Source of the DNA: Pollenia angustigena
Taxonomy: Eukaryota; Arthropoda; Insecta; Diptera; Polleniidae
Assembly: GCA_930367215.1 (NCBI GenBank)
Contig: OV884060.1
Span: forward strand, 100,216,151 to 100,280,150
DNA: 64,000 nt
Direction of reading: 5' to 3'
A program made the position numbers and the translations under genes. Below are positions 1-12,365 of this stretch, piece after piece. Numbering within the stretch: the stretch's first letter is position 1; every line of letters starts with the position of its first letter. Below the pieces are notes generated by a model. That model saw nothing but the letters and a program-made list of their open reading frames with translations. It was not told where the DNA came from and made no database searches.

Positions 1-528
1 TAGCCTACCAGGGCATCCCATAAATAAATTAGTTAACTGCATGGTCAAATCGCACTCCATTGAATAGATGATAATAAATAAGGATAGAATGTATCTATAC
101 CTAATCGAATTCTCAATCCATCCAAAGAAAGAATGAATTAAATCGTTTAATTTATGTCATCAACTCTCTACTCGTAATATGAAATATTTTGTTATTATTT
201 TAACTATTTTTATATACTAGTATGTAACTCCGTTGCAAAACAAAAAGCCTGATGTCGCTGTAATTTATATAAACTTTTTAATTTCTTATTCACATAACTT
301 GATTATATTCGAATTCGGTTATATGCCTTATAGTGGCATATATGTGACTTAGCCTTATAGTCGCATTAGCGTGACTATAAGCGAAAAGTACTTTTGTACT
401 TATTAAGTTAATTTTTTTTTATTTTATTTAAAGTTGTATTTACAAACAGTTAATAATTAAAAAGCTGCTAATGTACGTTTAAGAATACAAAATTTTATAT
501 GAGGTTAATAGGAAAAAAGTGTTTGATA
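1..528. other. AT-rich sequence, no gene seen
   Basis: No open frame, tRNA or recognisable repeat. Near 315-375 there are two loosely similar stretches around 'GCCTTATAGT', which may be an old local duplication. Confidence 0.5.
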
Positions 529-536
529 GTTATTAC

Positions 537-1309
537 CAGGGAAACCAGAAATATGCTCTAAAAAACACGTTTTATGCGCATTAAATATGCATAAAACTGG
601 CAAATATGCCCTGAAAAATGTTAAAAATATGCCCTTAAAATTGAAAATTGCTCATTTGAAGACACAATATTCAACAATTTAATAACAAAATATAAAAAAA
701 AATATAAAACTTATATAAGAGATGTTTGCGCTAAATATTATCTAGATATTAACATCCATATGGGTTTTTGTCTTAAAGGGATTTTAGGTACGGTCGCTAA
801 ATTGTTAACAAATGTTAACATTAAAACGGAATTTAAGGCTAGTTAAGGATGGTAGCTTTGAGCAAATGTGAACCGATTTGAAAATAATTTAATATGAAGT
901 AAAATATTTGGGCACGTGGCCTAGAATCAAATCGCTTAACTTTTACCTTATGACAACCTGCTTTGTCTTACATTTTAGAGAAAAACTTAAATGTAGATGT
1001 CGAAATTGAAGTAACAGATTTTCAAAAAGAAAAATTTTTTTTTTGCTGCAAAAGCTATTGTAGGCATCTAAAAAATTTAATATGTATCATAATATGCATT
1101 AAAAAGGCAAAATATGCGCTATAAACCTAAAAAATGCTGCAAAAAGACTCTTTTAACTAAAATATGCCAAAAAATTCTGCAAACGGTAAAATATGCACTA
1201 ACAAATCGATGCCAAAATTCATAAAAAGCTCTAAAACGGATAAATATATTGTTTCTCCATATGGTTTCATTAGTCGCACAAGGAAAAACATGCAATTGCA
1301 TATTCCCTG
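537..1309. mobile_element. Non-autonomous hAT element with 8-bp target duplication
   Basis: The ends are short inverted repeats starting CAGGGAA (left CAGGGAAACCAGAAATATGC, right read inward CAGGGAATATGC). A perfect 8-bp direct duplication, GTTATTAC, lies at 529-536 and 1310-1317. An 8-bp duplication with CAG-starting termini is the hAT signature. 'AAATATGC' and 'AATATGCA' words recur near both ends (549-640 and 1080-1200), as hAT subterminal binding repeats do. No transposase is encoded, so movement would need a transposase in trans. Confidence 0.85.
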
Positions 1310-2359
1310 GTTATTACCAAGGCAAGTTTTTATGGCATATGGCTATTTCCAAAAAAATGTCAACCACAAAAAATGGAAAAAAAATTTTTTTCTTTTCAAG
1401 ATTTATTTAGAGAATTGCTTATATTTTTTTAATATATGCGTATAAATTAATTGATTCGAAAAAAAAGATAAATGGTAAACGAAGTACTACAACTTTTAGC
1501 ACATACTTGTGTATATTAGAAAATATGCATTTGGAACAACAATACTCTAATCTAAGGCATATTTATGATCTGAAAAACATTTTTTATTAAGTTTCTTATA
1601 TAAAGGATTATAAATAGCAACATAAAAAAATTTTAAATCATGGTGGAGAAATTGTCCCGTTAACAATTTCTTTAACAATTTATTTAAAATATATAATTCA
1701 TATTTTATTTTGAAATCGAAACCATTTTTAGGGCACATTAGTACGCAACATTTTAAAATTAATCCCAATAAAATATTGTCAGGTTTCGCAGAAATCACTG
1801 TTTAAACGGTTACCCCTTAAAACCCACTTCCGTTTTTTTGCCCGTTTACAATCACTGGTTTTTTGCAATTATCTCGGAAACCACGACAGTAAGCGAAAAA
1901 TTTCATTTGCGGAAATTAAAGAGCTAATTGAGAGTTAAAAGAATCAGGTTGTTTTTTACAGTTTTGTCAATATAAACGTTTGCGAATGACCCGTTTACAA
2001 TCTTGGAAGTGCCCATATACCATTTTTGCCATTTCTTTAATTATTTCGTTAAAAAGTTAAGCTACACCAGGCTTGCTAAAAAATACCTTTTTTGCAACCT
2101 AGAAGAAATTTTTATATAAGTTTAGCGTATATGAGGCAGAATCTATTCGAAGTGCACAGCACTTTCGATGCGTCTGCCCAAGTCTCTTGAATTTACAAAC
2201 AAAAGGGCTTCCATAAATGAAAGCTTAGACTTAATTGACAGTGCTAAGGAAAATATTAAAGAGGCCAGTAAAAAAGATTTGGTAGAAACCTTGAAAAAAA
2301 GTTTTCAATCGTAATACCGGATTACAAGACTAATTTAAAAAGGAAATAGTTACGTGAGA
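1310..2359. other. AT-rich sequence, no gene seen
   Basis: Only short random-looking frames. Nothing recognised beyond the target duplication copy at its left edge. Confidence 0.45.
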
Positions 2360-2598
2360 AGTCCACTTGCAAACACCGCTAAGTTAAAAATATAAAAATT
2401 CTGTAAAAGCCCTCATTTGAATTTTTTTTTGTAACGCCTCCGTAACTTATTATCAATCTCATACAAAACTCCGTAAAATACGCGCAATTTGTGGTTAATT
2501 ATTCAATACTCTTGCAAAACTCTATATATGGTTTGGCATTTCAATTTTTATGAACTTTGTTTTTTTTTTTTTAACTTAGCGGTGTTTGCAAGTGAACT
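2360..2598. mobile_element. MITE with about 28-bp terminal inverted repeats
   Basis: The left end carries CACTTGCAAACACCGC followed by TAAGTTAAAAA. The right end is its near-exact reverse complement (one mismatch near the tip). Length is 239 bp with no coding capacity. No clear target duplication was found, so the superfamily is not assigned. Confidence 0.7.
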
Positions 2599-2971
2599 AC
2601 TCATATTTTAATGAATGTGAGACGGATGAATTTCAAATATGCTCCAGTTACATCTTGCGCTGTTGGAATAGTGTTTTCCATTTTATGAACTGTATTATGC
2701 GATAACAGGAGATTATTTATTTTTGATAATTTGAAGAAACATGATATTGTACCATACAATCAAAACTTAAAATAAATGTTTCTTAAATAGCAACATGTTT
2801 ATTTTTGCCAAGATGTGCAATTTTTCATAGCATTTTTTTATACTTTTTCGGTCCATTGTTCGTGCCTTCTCAAACTTGTCCTGGTTATAACATACTTTAG
2901 GCTTAAAATAAGAACTTTTTATGAATATGGCCATTTATCATTAGGAAGTTAGTTGAAGAATTACTTATAAG

Positions 2972-3270
2972 CAGTGTTCGAAAATAAACACTAAACATCG
3001 TTTCTTAATGTTCGGTTCGGTAGATTTTTGGAAAACACAAACGCTTATAGTGTTTGTGTAGAAAATCATTAAAAAAATAACGTTTCCCTGTTAGTCATCT
3101 TTCGAACACAAAAATATTACGAACATTTTATAATGTTCGGTTCTTTCTTGAAAATAGTTACGAACGGTATTAAGGGTTGTGTATGTCTACACAATCACTA
3201 AAAAAATAGATACCGTTCCTGAGTGTGTGAGACGAACGTTAAATAATGTACTGTTTATTTTCGAACACTG
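2972..3270. mobile_element. hAT-type MITE, 299 bp
   Basis: Inverted termini CAGTGTTCGAAAATAAACA match over 19 bp at both ends. The flanking octamers are CTTATAAG (2964-2971) and CTTTAAAG (3271-3278), 6 of 8 identical, a plausible aged hAT duplication. The interior has repeated 'CGAACATT'/'GAACGGTA' words and no gene. The open frame starting near 3179 is accidental and crosses the element's end. Confidence 0.75.
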
Positions 3271-3861
3271 CTTTAAAGTCCCTCCCTTTCGAAACCCTGA
3301 TGACATATCTCAACTCGCGTTAAACGCGGTTTACGAACTATTTGCAATTTTAGTGCAGACATTTTCATTTGTAATTGAAGTTTTTATTTTTACTTTGAAT
3401 CCAAAGTTTTTTTCAATTCTAACTCAAACACACATATTATATATTATTAATAAATATGGAGCGCTTTTCGAAATTAATGTTTAAAAGCCACATATTTTTC
3501 ACCGCTATGGAAATCGGTTCTATATGAATTGAATTTATAAATATACAAAATGTAAAAACTTTTAAAATAAAAATGCATTTTCGGAAATATAATTTTCTTC
3601 TTTTCCATCCCTGGAAACTTAATTATGAATAAACAATCATAACCAAGTTTCTAATAGCCGCACCGGCAAATAACTACAGTTTGCTTTTGATTATAGCTAA
3701 TTGTATTTAAATTTCCTTTAAAAACAAATAAATGTATATATACATATTCATATGTAATAACCAGCAAAAACAATTTCTATAAAAATAAACTATAATAGAA
3801 ATATAATCACGACTTGCCAAAATAATAATAAACCAGCTTGGAAAACATGCAATCGTAACTA

Positions 3862-5300
3862 CACTGAAAGAGTTATGCTTCATACATCTAATGAATCAAT
3901 TACATTAATTTTTTTCCAATCTTTAAAATTTAATGAAGCAATTTTATTAACACTGCGAAATTAAATTTCGTAATTCCGTTAAAAATTTTCATATTTAGTT
4001 TTATTTGACATTTACCAATAATATTATGATTGATTTTTTTTAAGCTCCAGGTCTTTTTTAAGCAAAAAAATTATTTATTTAATTATTTTTCTTTTCTTTA
4101 ACAAAATTTCTTATACGTAAAATACAAATAATAAAAATCAATCATAATGTTAAAAATTTTCATTGGAAACTAGAACTGTTTAAAAACTTTTTTTTTAAAT
4201 TAATTTTTGGCAGTAGATAAACAAATTTGTGAAACAATATAAACGGAAAAAATTCATTTTGATAACGAAATAGTGACTAAAGCTAAGTGTTAAAAAAAGG
4301 TTCGGAAAAACAACAACAAAAAAGAAAAAACCAAAGCAAAAACTTCTCACATTCTTTTTCTTTTAATTGTGAATTTAAATACCCAATTTACGTAGAAGTA
4401 ACAAGTAAGAAAATATAGTCGGTTAAGCCCGACCATATGATACCCTACACCACAGTATTAAAAAACACATCGTGCTTATATGTCATATAAATATGGATTT
4501 ATCTATGTTTATAAAAGTCATTTAAATCGGTTTAAAAGTTTGTGAGAGGCAGAAATTGCCCCCTACCTCCCCTTGTGGTCCTATTTTTGAAAAACTGTAT
4601 AGCTTATGTGTCCATATAGATATGGATCTATCTAAGTTTTGAATTTCATTAAAATCGGTTTGAGAGGCAGAAATTGACCCTATCTCCCCTCGTGGTCCTA
4701 TTTTTTTAAAAAATGCATCCCTTTTGTGTCCATAAAGATATGATTCTATGTATGTTTTAAATTTCATTGAAATCGGTTTGATAGTTTCTGAGAGGAAGAA
4801 ATTTCCCCCTATCTTCCCTCGTGGTCCTATGATTTGGAATATGCTTTGTCCTTGTGCCAATAAGAACCTGTATCCCAAATTTTATCAAATTATCTCCAAA
4901 ATTGCGACCTGTACTTTGCGCACAAGGTTACATGGACGATCTGAGTCGATCGGTATATTTTAAGGTGGGTCTAGGACAAATATTTTAAGGCGTTACACAC
5001 ATCAGCACAAATGCATAATACCCTCTCCACTATTGTGGCGTGGGTATAAGAAGCAGTCAAATTAAAAGTCGTCGAGAGCTGAAAAATTAAATAAATGTAA
5101 TTATCTTAAAGTTTAACTTTTTAAAGTTAACATAAGATGATGTAACAGGAATATAGAAACGAAGTTATGTTATTGAAATGATTCATTAATGTGATGACAA
5201 AAAGTCGCAGTCTTAAAAAAATTTCTTGCATTTGGTAAATGGAATATTTTCATCGATTTTATAAACAACCATTAGATCTGTGAAGAAAATACTTTCAGTG
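3862..5300. mobile_element. Degenerate TIR element flanked by TA
   Basis: Inverted termini CACTGAAAG at 3862-3870 and 5292-5300 are flanked by TA on both sides. Similarity continues inward in patches ('TTCA..CATCTAATG'). TA flanks suggest a Tc1/mariner-type element. No transposase remains, and a mini-me-like repeat (4399-5050) sits inside. The outer pairing is an inference from short ends. Confidence 0.5.
4399..5050 (+). repeat. Mini-me-like dipteran interspersed repeat, copy 1
   Basis: Starts AACAAGTAAGAAA, then a short inverted repeat around 'CCCGACCATATGATACCC'. It ends 'CATAATACCCTCTCC...GTGGGTATAA'. Between are about three tandem units of 115-130 bp, each holding 'GAGGCAGAAATTG' (near 4545, 4660, 4791). 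Then come 'GAGTCGATCGGTAT' and 'TTTAAGGTGGGTCTAGGAC'. The layout recalls the mini-me retroposons of flies, from memory. Copies also occur at 7255-7662, 32880-33300 and 58588-61034. Confidence 0.65.
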
Positions 5301-5999
5301 TATAGCACGAAACTAATTACCAACCAACTCAACGAAATTCGCCATCAAATTTTGTACTTTAATTGGAAAAATGGAAAAAATAACAAATAACTTAAAAAAA
5401 AAACTTTGAACCCATTGCATGATCGCTCATATTCGAATACCGGATGCGCAAATAAAGGAAAAAGATGAGTTGTGTCGTTTGGAAAAAAGGTTTATAAAAG
5501 AGGAGTTGGAGTTTTTTTTCACTTACGACAAAATTTATTTTATTTTTCTTTTTGGTAACATTACACAGAAAAAAAAGTTTGTCTAAAAGAACATTTTTAA
5601 CAACACAGTTTGTTAAAAATAAAATTTTAGGTCAAAAAACTTTTATTTGAACACTATTTGGGACCCATGAGCAATCATGGACCCGCCAAAACAAAATTAT
5701 GTAATTTAGATTAAAGATTCTTAAAAAATAGAAACTGGGAATTATTTCCGTCGAAGGTTACTTTATATTATATATTTATTATATATTATATTTATATTCT
5801 AATAGTCTGGTAGTGTATAAAGTCATTTCTGAAAAATTGAAGGAATAGGACTATTACAAAAAAGCTTTATAAAATACATAACTGAAATTTAGCTCATAGA
5901 ATAAATTCGAAAAATAAAAAATGCTGGATTCTTAAAAAAGTTATTTGTGGCGAACATTATCTAGACGTCTTTATCTATAGCAAATTTTGTTTCCCTTAA
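5301..5999. other. AT-rich sequence with a possible TE terminus
   Basis: No gene. 'TACACAGAAAAAAAA' near 5562 resembles the ACACAG-A(n) ends of the 8424-12826 element, but no partner end was found. The 'GGGACCCATG...GGACCC' pair near 5668 recurs near 6470. Confidence 0.4.
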
Positions 6000-6442
6000 A
6001 GGCCCAAATTTACAGTCATTAGTTAACTAATAGCAATGGTTTAACCAATTAAATTTTATTTCCAGCTTTTTGTTAACCATTAGTTAAACTATCAAATGTT
6101 ATTGGTAAACCACTAATTAGACAACAGCTCTTCCGTTGAAAATTATTACTTACATTTGTTTTTTTGTAGAAAATGACTATTATAAATTGTACACAAACTC
6201 TTCCTCGCATATTCCTTTTTTTTAGCAGTTACACTGCTACTTTTTTTTGTTTTCTATGACATTTCGGTTTTTTTTTCTTTTATATTAAGAAATAATAAAA
6301 CTAGAAATAGAAAAACACTGCAACATTGAAATTTGGTATTTTTTTTTAGGTAACCAATGTACTGTAAATATAAAATGTTAGTGAGCCAATAGTTATAATT
6401 TTAGTTTACAAATAATTAACTAATGACTGTTAATTTGAGCCT
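6000..6442. mobile_element. MITE with about 30-bp inverted ends
   Basis: The left end 'AGGCCCAAATTTACAG' plus 'TCATTAGTTAA' is matched by the reverse complement of the right end 'TTAACTAATGACTG...GAGCCT'. The interior has further 'GTTAAC' palindromic words and no coding capacity. No clear target duplication. Confidence 0.65.
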
Positions 6443-6899
6443 AAGTGATTTTGGGAAGGGGGTTTATATGGGACCCTTGTTTAATATTGGACCCACAAAC
6501 ACAACATTTTGTCATGATATAGCAGCTATCGCAAAAGTCATTGTTGCCAATTTTTATGTTTTTATGTATATACTAACATTTATAAATCCCTTATGACACT
6601 ACATTTTTAATGCATTGTTCAAGTATAATAAAGTAATAGAAAAATTTACCAAGTGCGAAGGGTTCAGCTGTATTAAGATAAATGGCAAGCTGTCAAATAT
6701 TTTACTAAAGTTATCGATAAAAAATGAAGTTATTTAAAAAAAATGTAAAATTGTTCAACTTAAAATTTACATTTCAAGCTTGAAATATTAAAAGTGTTGC
6801 AGAATCAGCGGTTTATGGGCAAATTCAGCGATTTACCGCCTTTTGTTTTTAGGTTTCTCATAAACAAAAAGTTGGCAACATTTAATAAAATTAACAGAA

Positions 6900-7092
6900 C
6901 AGGGATGGCTAAGTTGTTTCAATTGTACTTTTTTTGTTGATACTTTTTAAACTAAGATTTATAATACCTTTTTGTGGTGTTTTTTAAGAACATAAATAAA
7001 ATTAATTTCAATGAAAAAAATCTTTTAGTACAATTAGGTACAATTTTTAAAGGTTGTTGGTACAATTTTAAAAATTCTCAACGCCGTCCCTG
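6900..7092. mobile_element. Short hAT-like MITE, 193 bp
   Basis: Ends CAGGGATGGC (left) and CAGGGACGGC (right, read inward) differ at one base. 'AATTGTAC' follows in both arms. Flanking octamers TAACAGAA and AAACGAAA share 5 of 8 bases, so the duplication is doubtful. Confidence 0.6.
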
Positions 7093-7254
7093 AAACGAAA
7101 CCATAACAAGAGAAAAAAAAAACTTTGTTTAAATTTTTTATAGTTTGCTCTTTCTAGCATTTACTGTTTCTTTCTATCAATTCAATATCAATTAATGAAT
7201 AAAAAATGTAGTGTCATAAGGGCTTTAGGAAGGTATGTCATTAAAAGCAATTTT

Positions 7255-7662
7255 TGGGAGTAGTATTTGTATAGGAGCTATAGTCATAAATTGACCGATT
7301 CCAATAAAATTTGGTAAGAAGATTTTGATTGCAATAAAATAAATTTGGACCGAATTTATTGTAAATACCATCACAAAACGAGGCTTTATGGGTATAAAGA
7401 CCCTTTTCCCAAAAGAATCTTGTACGGGGGCTATGCGAAATTATTAACCGATTCTCCCCAATTTAAATAGAATTGGTCCTTGCACAAATTTAAACATATG
7501 TTACAAATTTCATCCAAATCTCTTCGAAATTGCGACCTGTACTTTGCGCTGACGATTTAGAGTAAATCGGTATACTTTAAGATGGGTCTAGGACCAATAT
7601 TAATATCAATACATCAACACAAATGCATAATACCCTCTCCATTAGTGTTGTGTGGGTATAAA
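7255..7662 (+). repeat. Mini-me-like repeat, copy 2 (5' part lost)
   Basis: Shares 'GCGACCTGTACTTTGCGC', 'AAATCGGTATACTTTAAG', 'GGGTCTAGGACCAATATT' and the end 'GCATAATACCCTCTCC...GTGGGTATAA' with copy 1. The first half is diverged or replaced. No coding capacity. Confidence 0.6.
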
Positions 7663-8423
7663 ATGATGATGGAATATGTGTTTCTTCTCTAAAAGAGTGA
7701 ATGAATGATACTTTTAAAAAGTAAATTGATGATGGCGCCATGTTACACATATTTTGTGATAGATAGATTATATATGAACTAAAAATAAACAACTTTTACC
7801 GACAACAACCACTATGTCCATTTTATAACAAAATATTTGTGTTAACAACGTCTTTAACTTGATAAACAAGTCGCAGCAGTATAATGACAATCATTAATTT
7901 TATTGTATTGTTTTAACAAACAAAAAGAGAAAAACCAATTATATTTAAAATTTTCAAAATAAAAATAGATACTTGCATAATTTACAATTTGTATTTGCTG
8001 GTTTTTTATACACAAACAAAATTACATGTTATTATTTTAAGCAATTTCTTTTCACTCATTTGTTTGAAAAAAAAAAAAAAAAAAAAAAAAAATTATAGAC
8101 AACAAAGTAGCAATAACAATGAAAATATATCAGTAGTCTAGTTTCAAAGTGTATAGAACTTCGAGCCATATTATTACGATTATTACTACTACTAACTACT
8201 GCTGCCTTGACTTCTTCATGACGTTAGTTGTAGTCGTAAGATAAATGAAAGCAGTGATTTTAGGATTATTTTGCCACTGCTACGGAAGCGGGTCAATAAG
8301 ACCGTGAAGGGCAACTCTGCAACTTATTATGTTTATGACTCCTGTCAAAATATTCCCGTAAAATCCTGAGATCCCGATAAATCCCGGGTTCCTAAGATTT
8401 GATTGTTGAATTCCCGAATTTCA
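7663..8423. other. Unannotated AT-rich sequence with a poly(A) tract
   Basis: A run of about 24 A at 8068-8091. Nothing else is recognised. Near 8340-8420 'AATCCCGGG'-type words recall the 63388-63799 element but form no clear element. Confidence 0.4.
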
Positions 8424-9419
8424 CACACCGAAAAAAATACCAATGTTACATTAACATGGTGAAATGTTATTTAAATTTATCATTATTTCATATTAATTTT
8501 AAATGAAAAATATTAAAATAACCTTAAATCACGTTTAATTAATAGTTTTCACTGTTAAAATAACATTGTTCAATATTGAATCCACAAAAACCTGTTTTAT
8601 ATTAAAATCAAAAGTTTATCTTGTTAAATTAACATGCATACATACTTAAGTATATAAATTTTTTTATTTTCATGTTTAAAATATGTTATAAAAAGAAGAC
8701 AATTCCCGTATTCTTTTAATTAAAATTATTTAGTTAAATAGCACAGTACAACATTTTTCAGTTAATTGATTGCCAACTCAATTCTGTGAACTGTATGTGA
8801 AATTAGACCCAAAAAGAAGAATTTCTGCATCATTCGTTTTGTCTTCTTACCTGCGATTTGAAGTTAGTATCGATTTGAAGTTAGTACTATCGTATAGGGG
8901 AATTTATCACGTTTTAGGCCCTGTTGTTTGACATAGCTCGACAACCACTAACCCAATTTTGTTGAAATAAATTTTAAAAAATTAAGAATTACAATTCCCT
9001 TAATCTGTTCATATATTGTTTTCCTATACAAGTAACACTTTCGAAGTTAAAAATGAATGTATGAAGGGAAAAAATTATTTTTTGCCTAAAAATTTAAATT
9101 TTTTTTTTTTAAATACATAAAAAATCCAAAATGGAAAAAAGTTTCAAGTCTAGTTATTTTTTCGCAAAGTCACATAACCTATGAGCAAAATGAGACAAAG
9201 ATCATAAAAATCGATGCACGCGTTTCGCTTTTATTCGCAATTGAGTAAAGGTATGAATTTCAAAAATCAGTTATAGCCACCACCCTTAAAATAAAAATAT
9301 AAATTAAAAAATTATCATGCAAAAAAAAACTTTATTTATAAAAACTTAATGAAAATAAAATAATATGCAATTAATACGCAATTATAATATGCATAAAAAC
9401 AAAATTTAGAACATTTTTT

Positions 9420-11388
9420 TCAATTATTGGCAATATCCATCCTTGTAGAAGTTGACGCTTGTGGTTCTGATGATCTTGTTTTCTTCGTAGGTTGTTCATA
9501 TTCATGGTCTGAGTCTGTATCGTCATCCGAGATACACATACTATTCAAGGGCGTGTTTCTTTCACTGTGTCCACCAATTTCAATGTCTTCATCTTCGGTG
9601 CTTTCTTCAAACTGCATAATTGTGGAACTCCACCAACAAACCTCCGCAAGCAATGCATCCAATTTTTTGCTTTTGAACCGCTTTTCAAATGGCATGGTCA
9701 CCTGGTGGAACCTCTCTCCTTGTTCGTCTGATTCCTGAGGTGATTGTGCCAAAAAAGTATCGAGGTGGTGGTGCAAGAAATGCAATTTCAGCGTCATGGA
9801 TGCACCGATTTTTTCGAAATAAAACTGCAACCTGTCCACTCGTTGATGTATCTCTTCTCGCTGGACACGGTTCTTTCCTAGAACGCCTTCTATTACTTCT
9901 TTCAATGCGTTCCATGCATGTTGGTGGTCGTGATGCTCTGAAAGCAAATGTGTGAAAGAATCACTTTTGATCAATTTCCGAATATCAGGTCCATTGAGAA
10001 TACCTGTTTTAAATACATAAGAAAAACGAAAAAATTATTGGTAATGCGAATGTATAGAAATTAACAAATTTAGATATGACAATATTGAAATACAGAGTAC
10101 GATACGTACCGTTTTTAATTTTCTCATCACTGAGTTTCGGAAAGATGGATTTCAAACAGTCAAAGGCGCCGTTAACTTTTTTGACCACCACTTCAACGAA
10201 TTTCCCAGCTATTCCCAGTTTCATGTGGAGCGGTGGCAACAAAATATCATCCAGGTCCTTTATCATAGGTTCATTGCGTAATTTTAATTGTTTGTTGAGC
10301 TCGGGAGTTCTTCCTTTCCAATCTTTACATTGATATTGATTTCCTTTGTACCGTGAATCCCAATTACTAAGGAAGCAGAAGTATTTTGGATATCCGCCCT
10401 TTTCTATAATCCCTTGTAGTATGTTGACCACCTTCAGATCGCAACAAATGTTCCATTTGTGTTCATCGTATTTGATTTTCTTCAAAATTTCGCCCAATGC
10501 TTCATACGTTTACTTCATAGTTGTGCTGAATCCCAATGGAATGCATGGTTTTTTATTTTTTTTGTGCAGCAGCACAGCCTTCAAACTAGTAACTGAACCA
10601 TCGATGAATAAACGCCAGTCGCCAGCGATATAATCCATTCCCAATTTTTTCACTAAACCTGGGATATCATGGCAGTACGTGAACGTATTTGCTTCGTCAA
10701 CGGAATAAAATTTCTGAAAATCAGCTTGGCGTTGTCGGTATGATGTTGCGCTGACATTTTGCTGTGTGAGTTTTCTTCTCTTCAAAAATGATGTCAGCCA
10801 TTCGGAGTCGTGTTGTGATAGTCCCAGCTTGGCCACAATGTAATCCATTTCGATTTGTGGTAGCGGTTGTGGTGCACTATTTTCAATATCGGGTATCCAA
10901 TCAGCATCATCCAAATCGGTCGGATTGGTGAAAACGGTTTCGGCTAGCAGGGACACAGTATCCGCACTCGGAGGTTTAGGTGCATCGGTATCAGCAGGGC
11001 GTTGCACTGGAAGTGTGGCAGTAAATGCAGCAGTGTATAATTTTGTTTTCAATTGTTGTCTGTTTAATCCAGGACGAAAATTTATGCATGCATAGCACCT
11101 GGATTCATCATGTCCAGTTGTGTCTTCCACCCAAATTACTGGCTTCATAAAAGATAACTTTCTACTTTTTCCGTGAATCCATATTAGAAGGGTAGTATAA
11201 CAACTGTTGCACACTGTGTTCGGCGTAAAATTTGCACCACTTAAATCTGCTTCATCGAAATAATTACAATACGCGGTTTTGAATTGCTCAGTAAACAAAT
11301 TTTTTCGATCTTTTTTCTGTATTTTTCGGACGATATGACCACAAACGTAACAATATTCATCCAAATATGGGCACTTGTTGTTTTCCAT
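9420..11388 (-). pseudogene. DDE-like transposase gene (ERFHQ family), one intron, premature stop
   Basis: Starts at the ATG at 11388. The N terminus has paired cysteines suggesting zinc binding: CYVC at residues 13-16, CNSC at 60-63 and CYAC at 98-101. Then come LFIDGS (Asp 263), a CCDLKV motif (second Asp, about 54 codons on) and, in exon 2, DEQGERFHQ. The D...D...E order suggests an RNase-H-fold transposase; I recall many invertebrate genomes carrying this protein family but cannot name its superfamily. A TAA at 10507-10509 interrupts an otherwise continuous frame where the family has a sense codon. An intron fits 10004-10109: donor GTACGT after 10110, acceptor AAAACAG before 10003. Splicing restores a frame matching the family. 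The ending is acidic, and the stop is at 9420. Non-functional as it stands because of the stop. It lies between the long TIRs of 8742-12365. Confidence 0.8.
10004..10109 (-). other. Intron in the DDE-like transposase gene
   Basis: 106 bp, GT...AG. The donor reads CG|GTACGT and the acceptor ends TTTAAAACAG|GT on the minus strand. Reading through it would end the frame at a stop at 10009, while removing it joins two conserved blocks (KIKNG and the block before HLLSEHH) in frame. Confidence 0.75.
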
Positions 11389-12365
11389 ATTGATATATTT
11401 TATGTTTTGTTGTTATTCACTTTTAAAAAACTGGAGAAAAATCACTTTTACTGTTCGCGTTCGTCGGCACTGGCTGAATGCCAAAAATCGATCAATGCAC
11501 ACCTATAAATACTACGTATTTTTGAATATTTTACTGCCAGGTACTTATAAATGGGCGCATATTTTAAGGGCGGCTGGCTATATACCTGATTCAGCACTTG
11601 TACGTTTCAAACTGTGCAAAACTTTCCAAATAATGGCCACCCTTAAATGTGGGTGCAATTTCTGTAAAAAAAATCATATAGGTAGCCACCGGAAAAACCC
11701 AAATAATAAAAAGGTCCACTTTCCGTTTAATTGTCCACGAACATTTATTACCGCAATCATAAAAATCAAATAACCTTTTGTTTATTCCTTTTTTTTTAAT
11801 TCTCAGAATCATGAAAAAGGTGTCAATGTTTTCTCCAAATAATGTTGTGCATATCTCGAGCAAATTTTTGAAATTCATACATTTACTTAATTGTGAATAA
11901 ATGACAAACGCGTGCATCGATCTCATTTTGCTCATAGGTTATGTGACTTTGCGAAAAAATAACTAGACTTGAAACTTTTTTCCATTTTGGATTTTTTATG
12001 TATTTTAAAAAAAAAAAATGTAAATTTTTAGGCAAAAAATAATTTTTTCCCTTCATACATTCATTTTTAACTTCGAAAGTGTTACTTGTATAGGAAAACA
12101 ATATATAAACAGATTAAGGGAATTGTAATTCTTAATTTTTTAAAATTTATTTCAACTAAATTGGGCTAGTGGTTGTCGAGCTATGTCAAACAACAGGGCC
12201 TAAAACGTGATAAATTCCCCTATACGATAGTACTAACTTCAAATCGATACTAACTCCAAATCGCAGGTAAGAAGACAAAACGAATGATGCAGAAATTCTT
12301 CTTTTTGGGTCTAATTTCACATACAGTTCACAGAATTGAGTTGGCAAATCATGTGTTGTACTGTG
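11389..12365 (-). promoter_or_regulatory. Upstream module shared by two different transposons
   Basis: This region upstream of the DDE-like gene is homologous, from about 11432 outward, to 19274-20048 upstream of the Transib-1 start codon. Shared blocks include 'CACCTATAAATACTAC', 'TTTTTGAATATTTTACTG'-type words, 'AAATAACCTTTTGTTTAT', and the terminal TTGTACTGTG. 'CTATAAATA' is a plausible TATA element on the plus strand (11502-11510), and no minus-strand promoter was identified. Presumed to contain the 5' UTR and promoter; this is inference. Confidence 0.55.

Larger units (their letters stand above)
8742..12365 (-). mobile_element. DNA transposon with ~0.5-kb TIRs and CACAGTACAACA termini
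   Basis: Long inverted repeats join 8742-9268 and 11864-12365. Shared blocks include CACAGTACAACA at the tips, GAATTGAGT, the 'TTTGGGTCTAATTTCAC' block, 'AGGGCCTAAAACGTG', and the inner 'AAATCGATGCACGCG' region. The flanks are TAG on both sides (8739-8741 and 12366-12368), a possible 3-bp duplication. Inside is a minus-strand DDE-like transposase gene (9420-11388). CACAG tips plus a 3-bp duplication would suit the CACTA/Mirage/Chapaev group, but the assignment is inference. The right ~0.9 kb upstream of the gene is homologous to 19274-20048 in the first Transib. Confidence 0.85.

Noticed and set aside
1164..1445. 93-codon open frame
   Set aside because: It crosses the right border and target duplication of a hAT element, so it cannot be a conserved gene.
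9427..9955. Plus-strand frames over the DDE-like gene
   Set aside because: Shadows of the minus-strand coding sequence.
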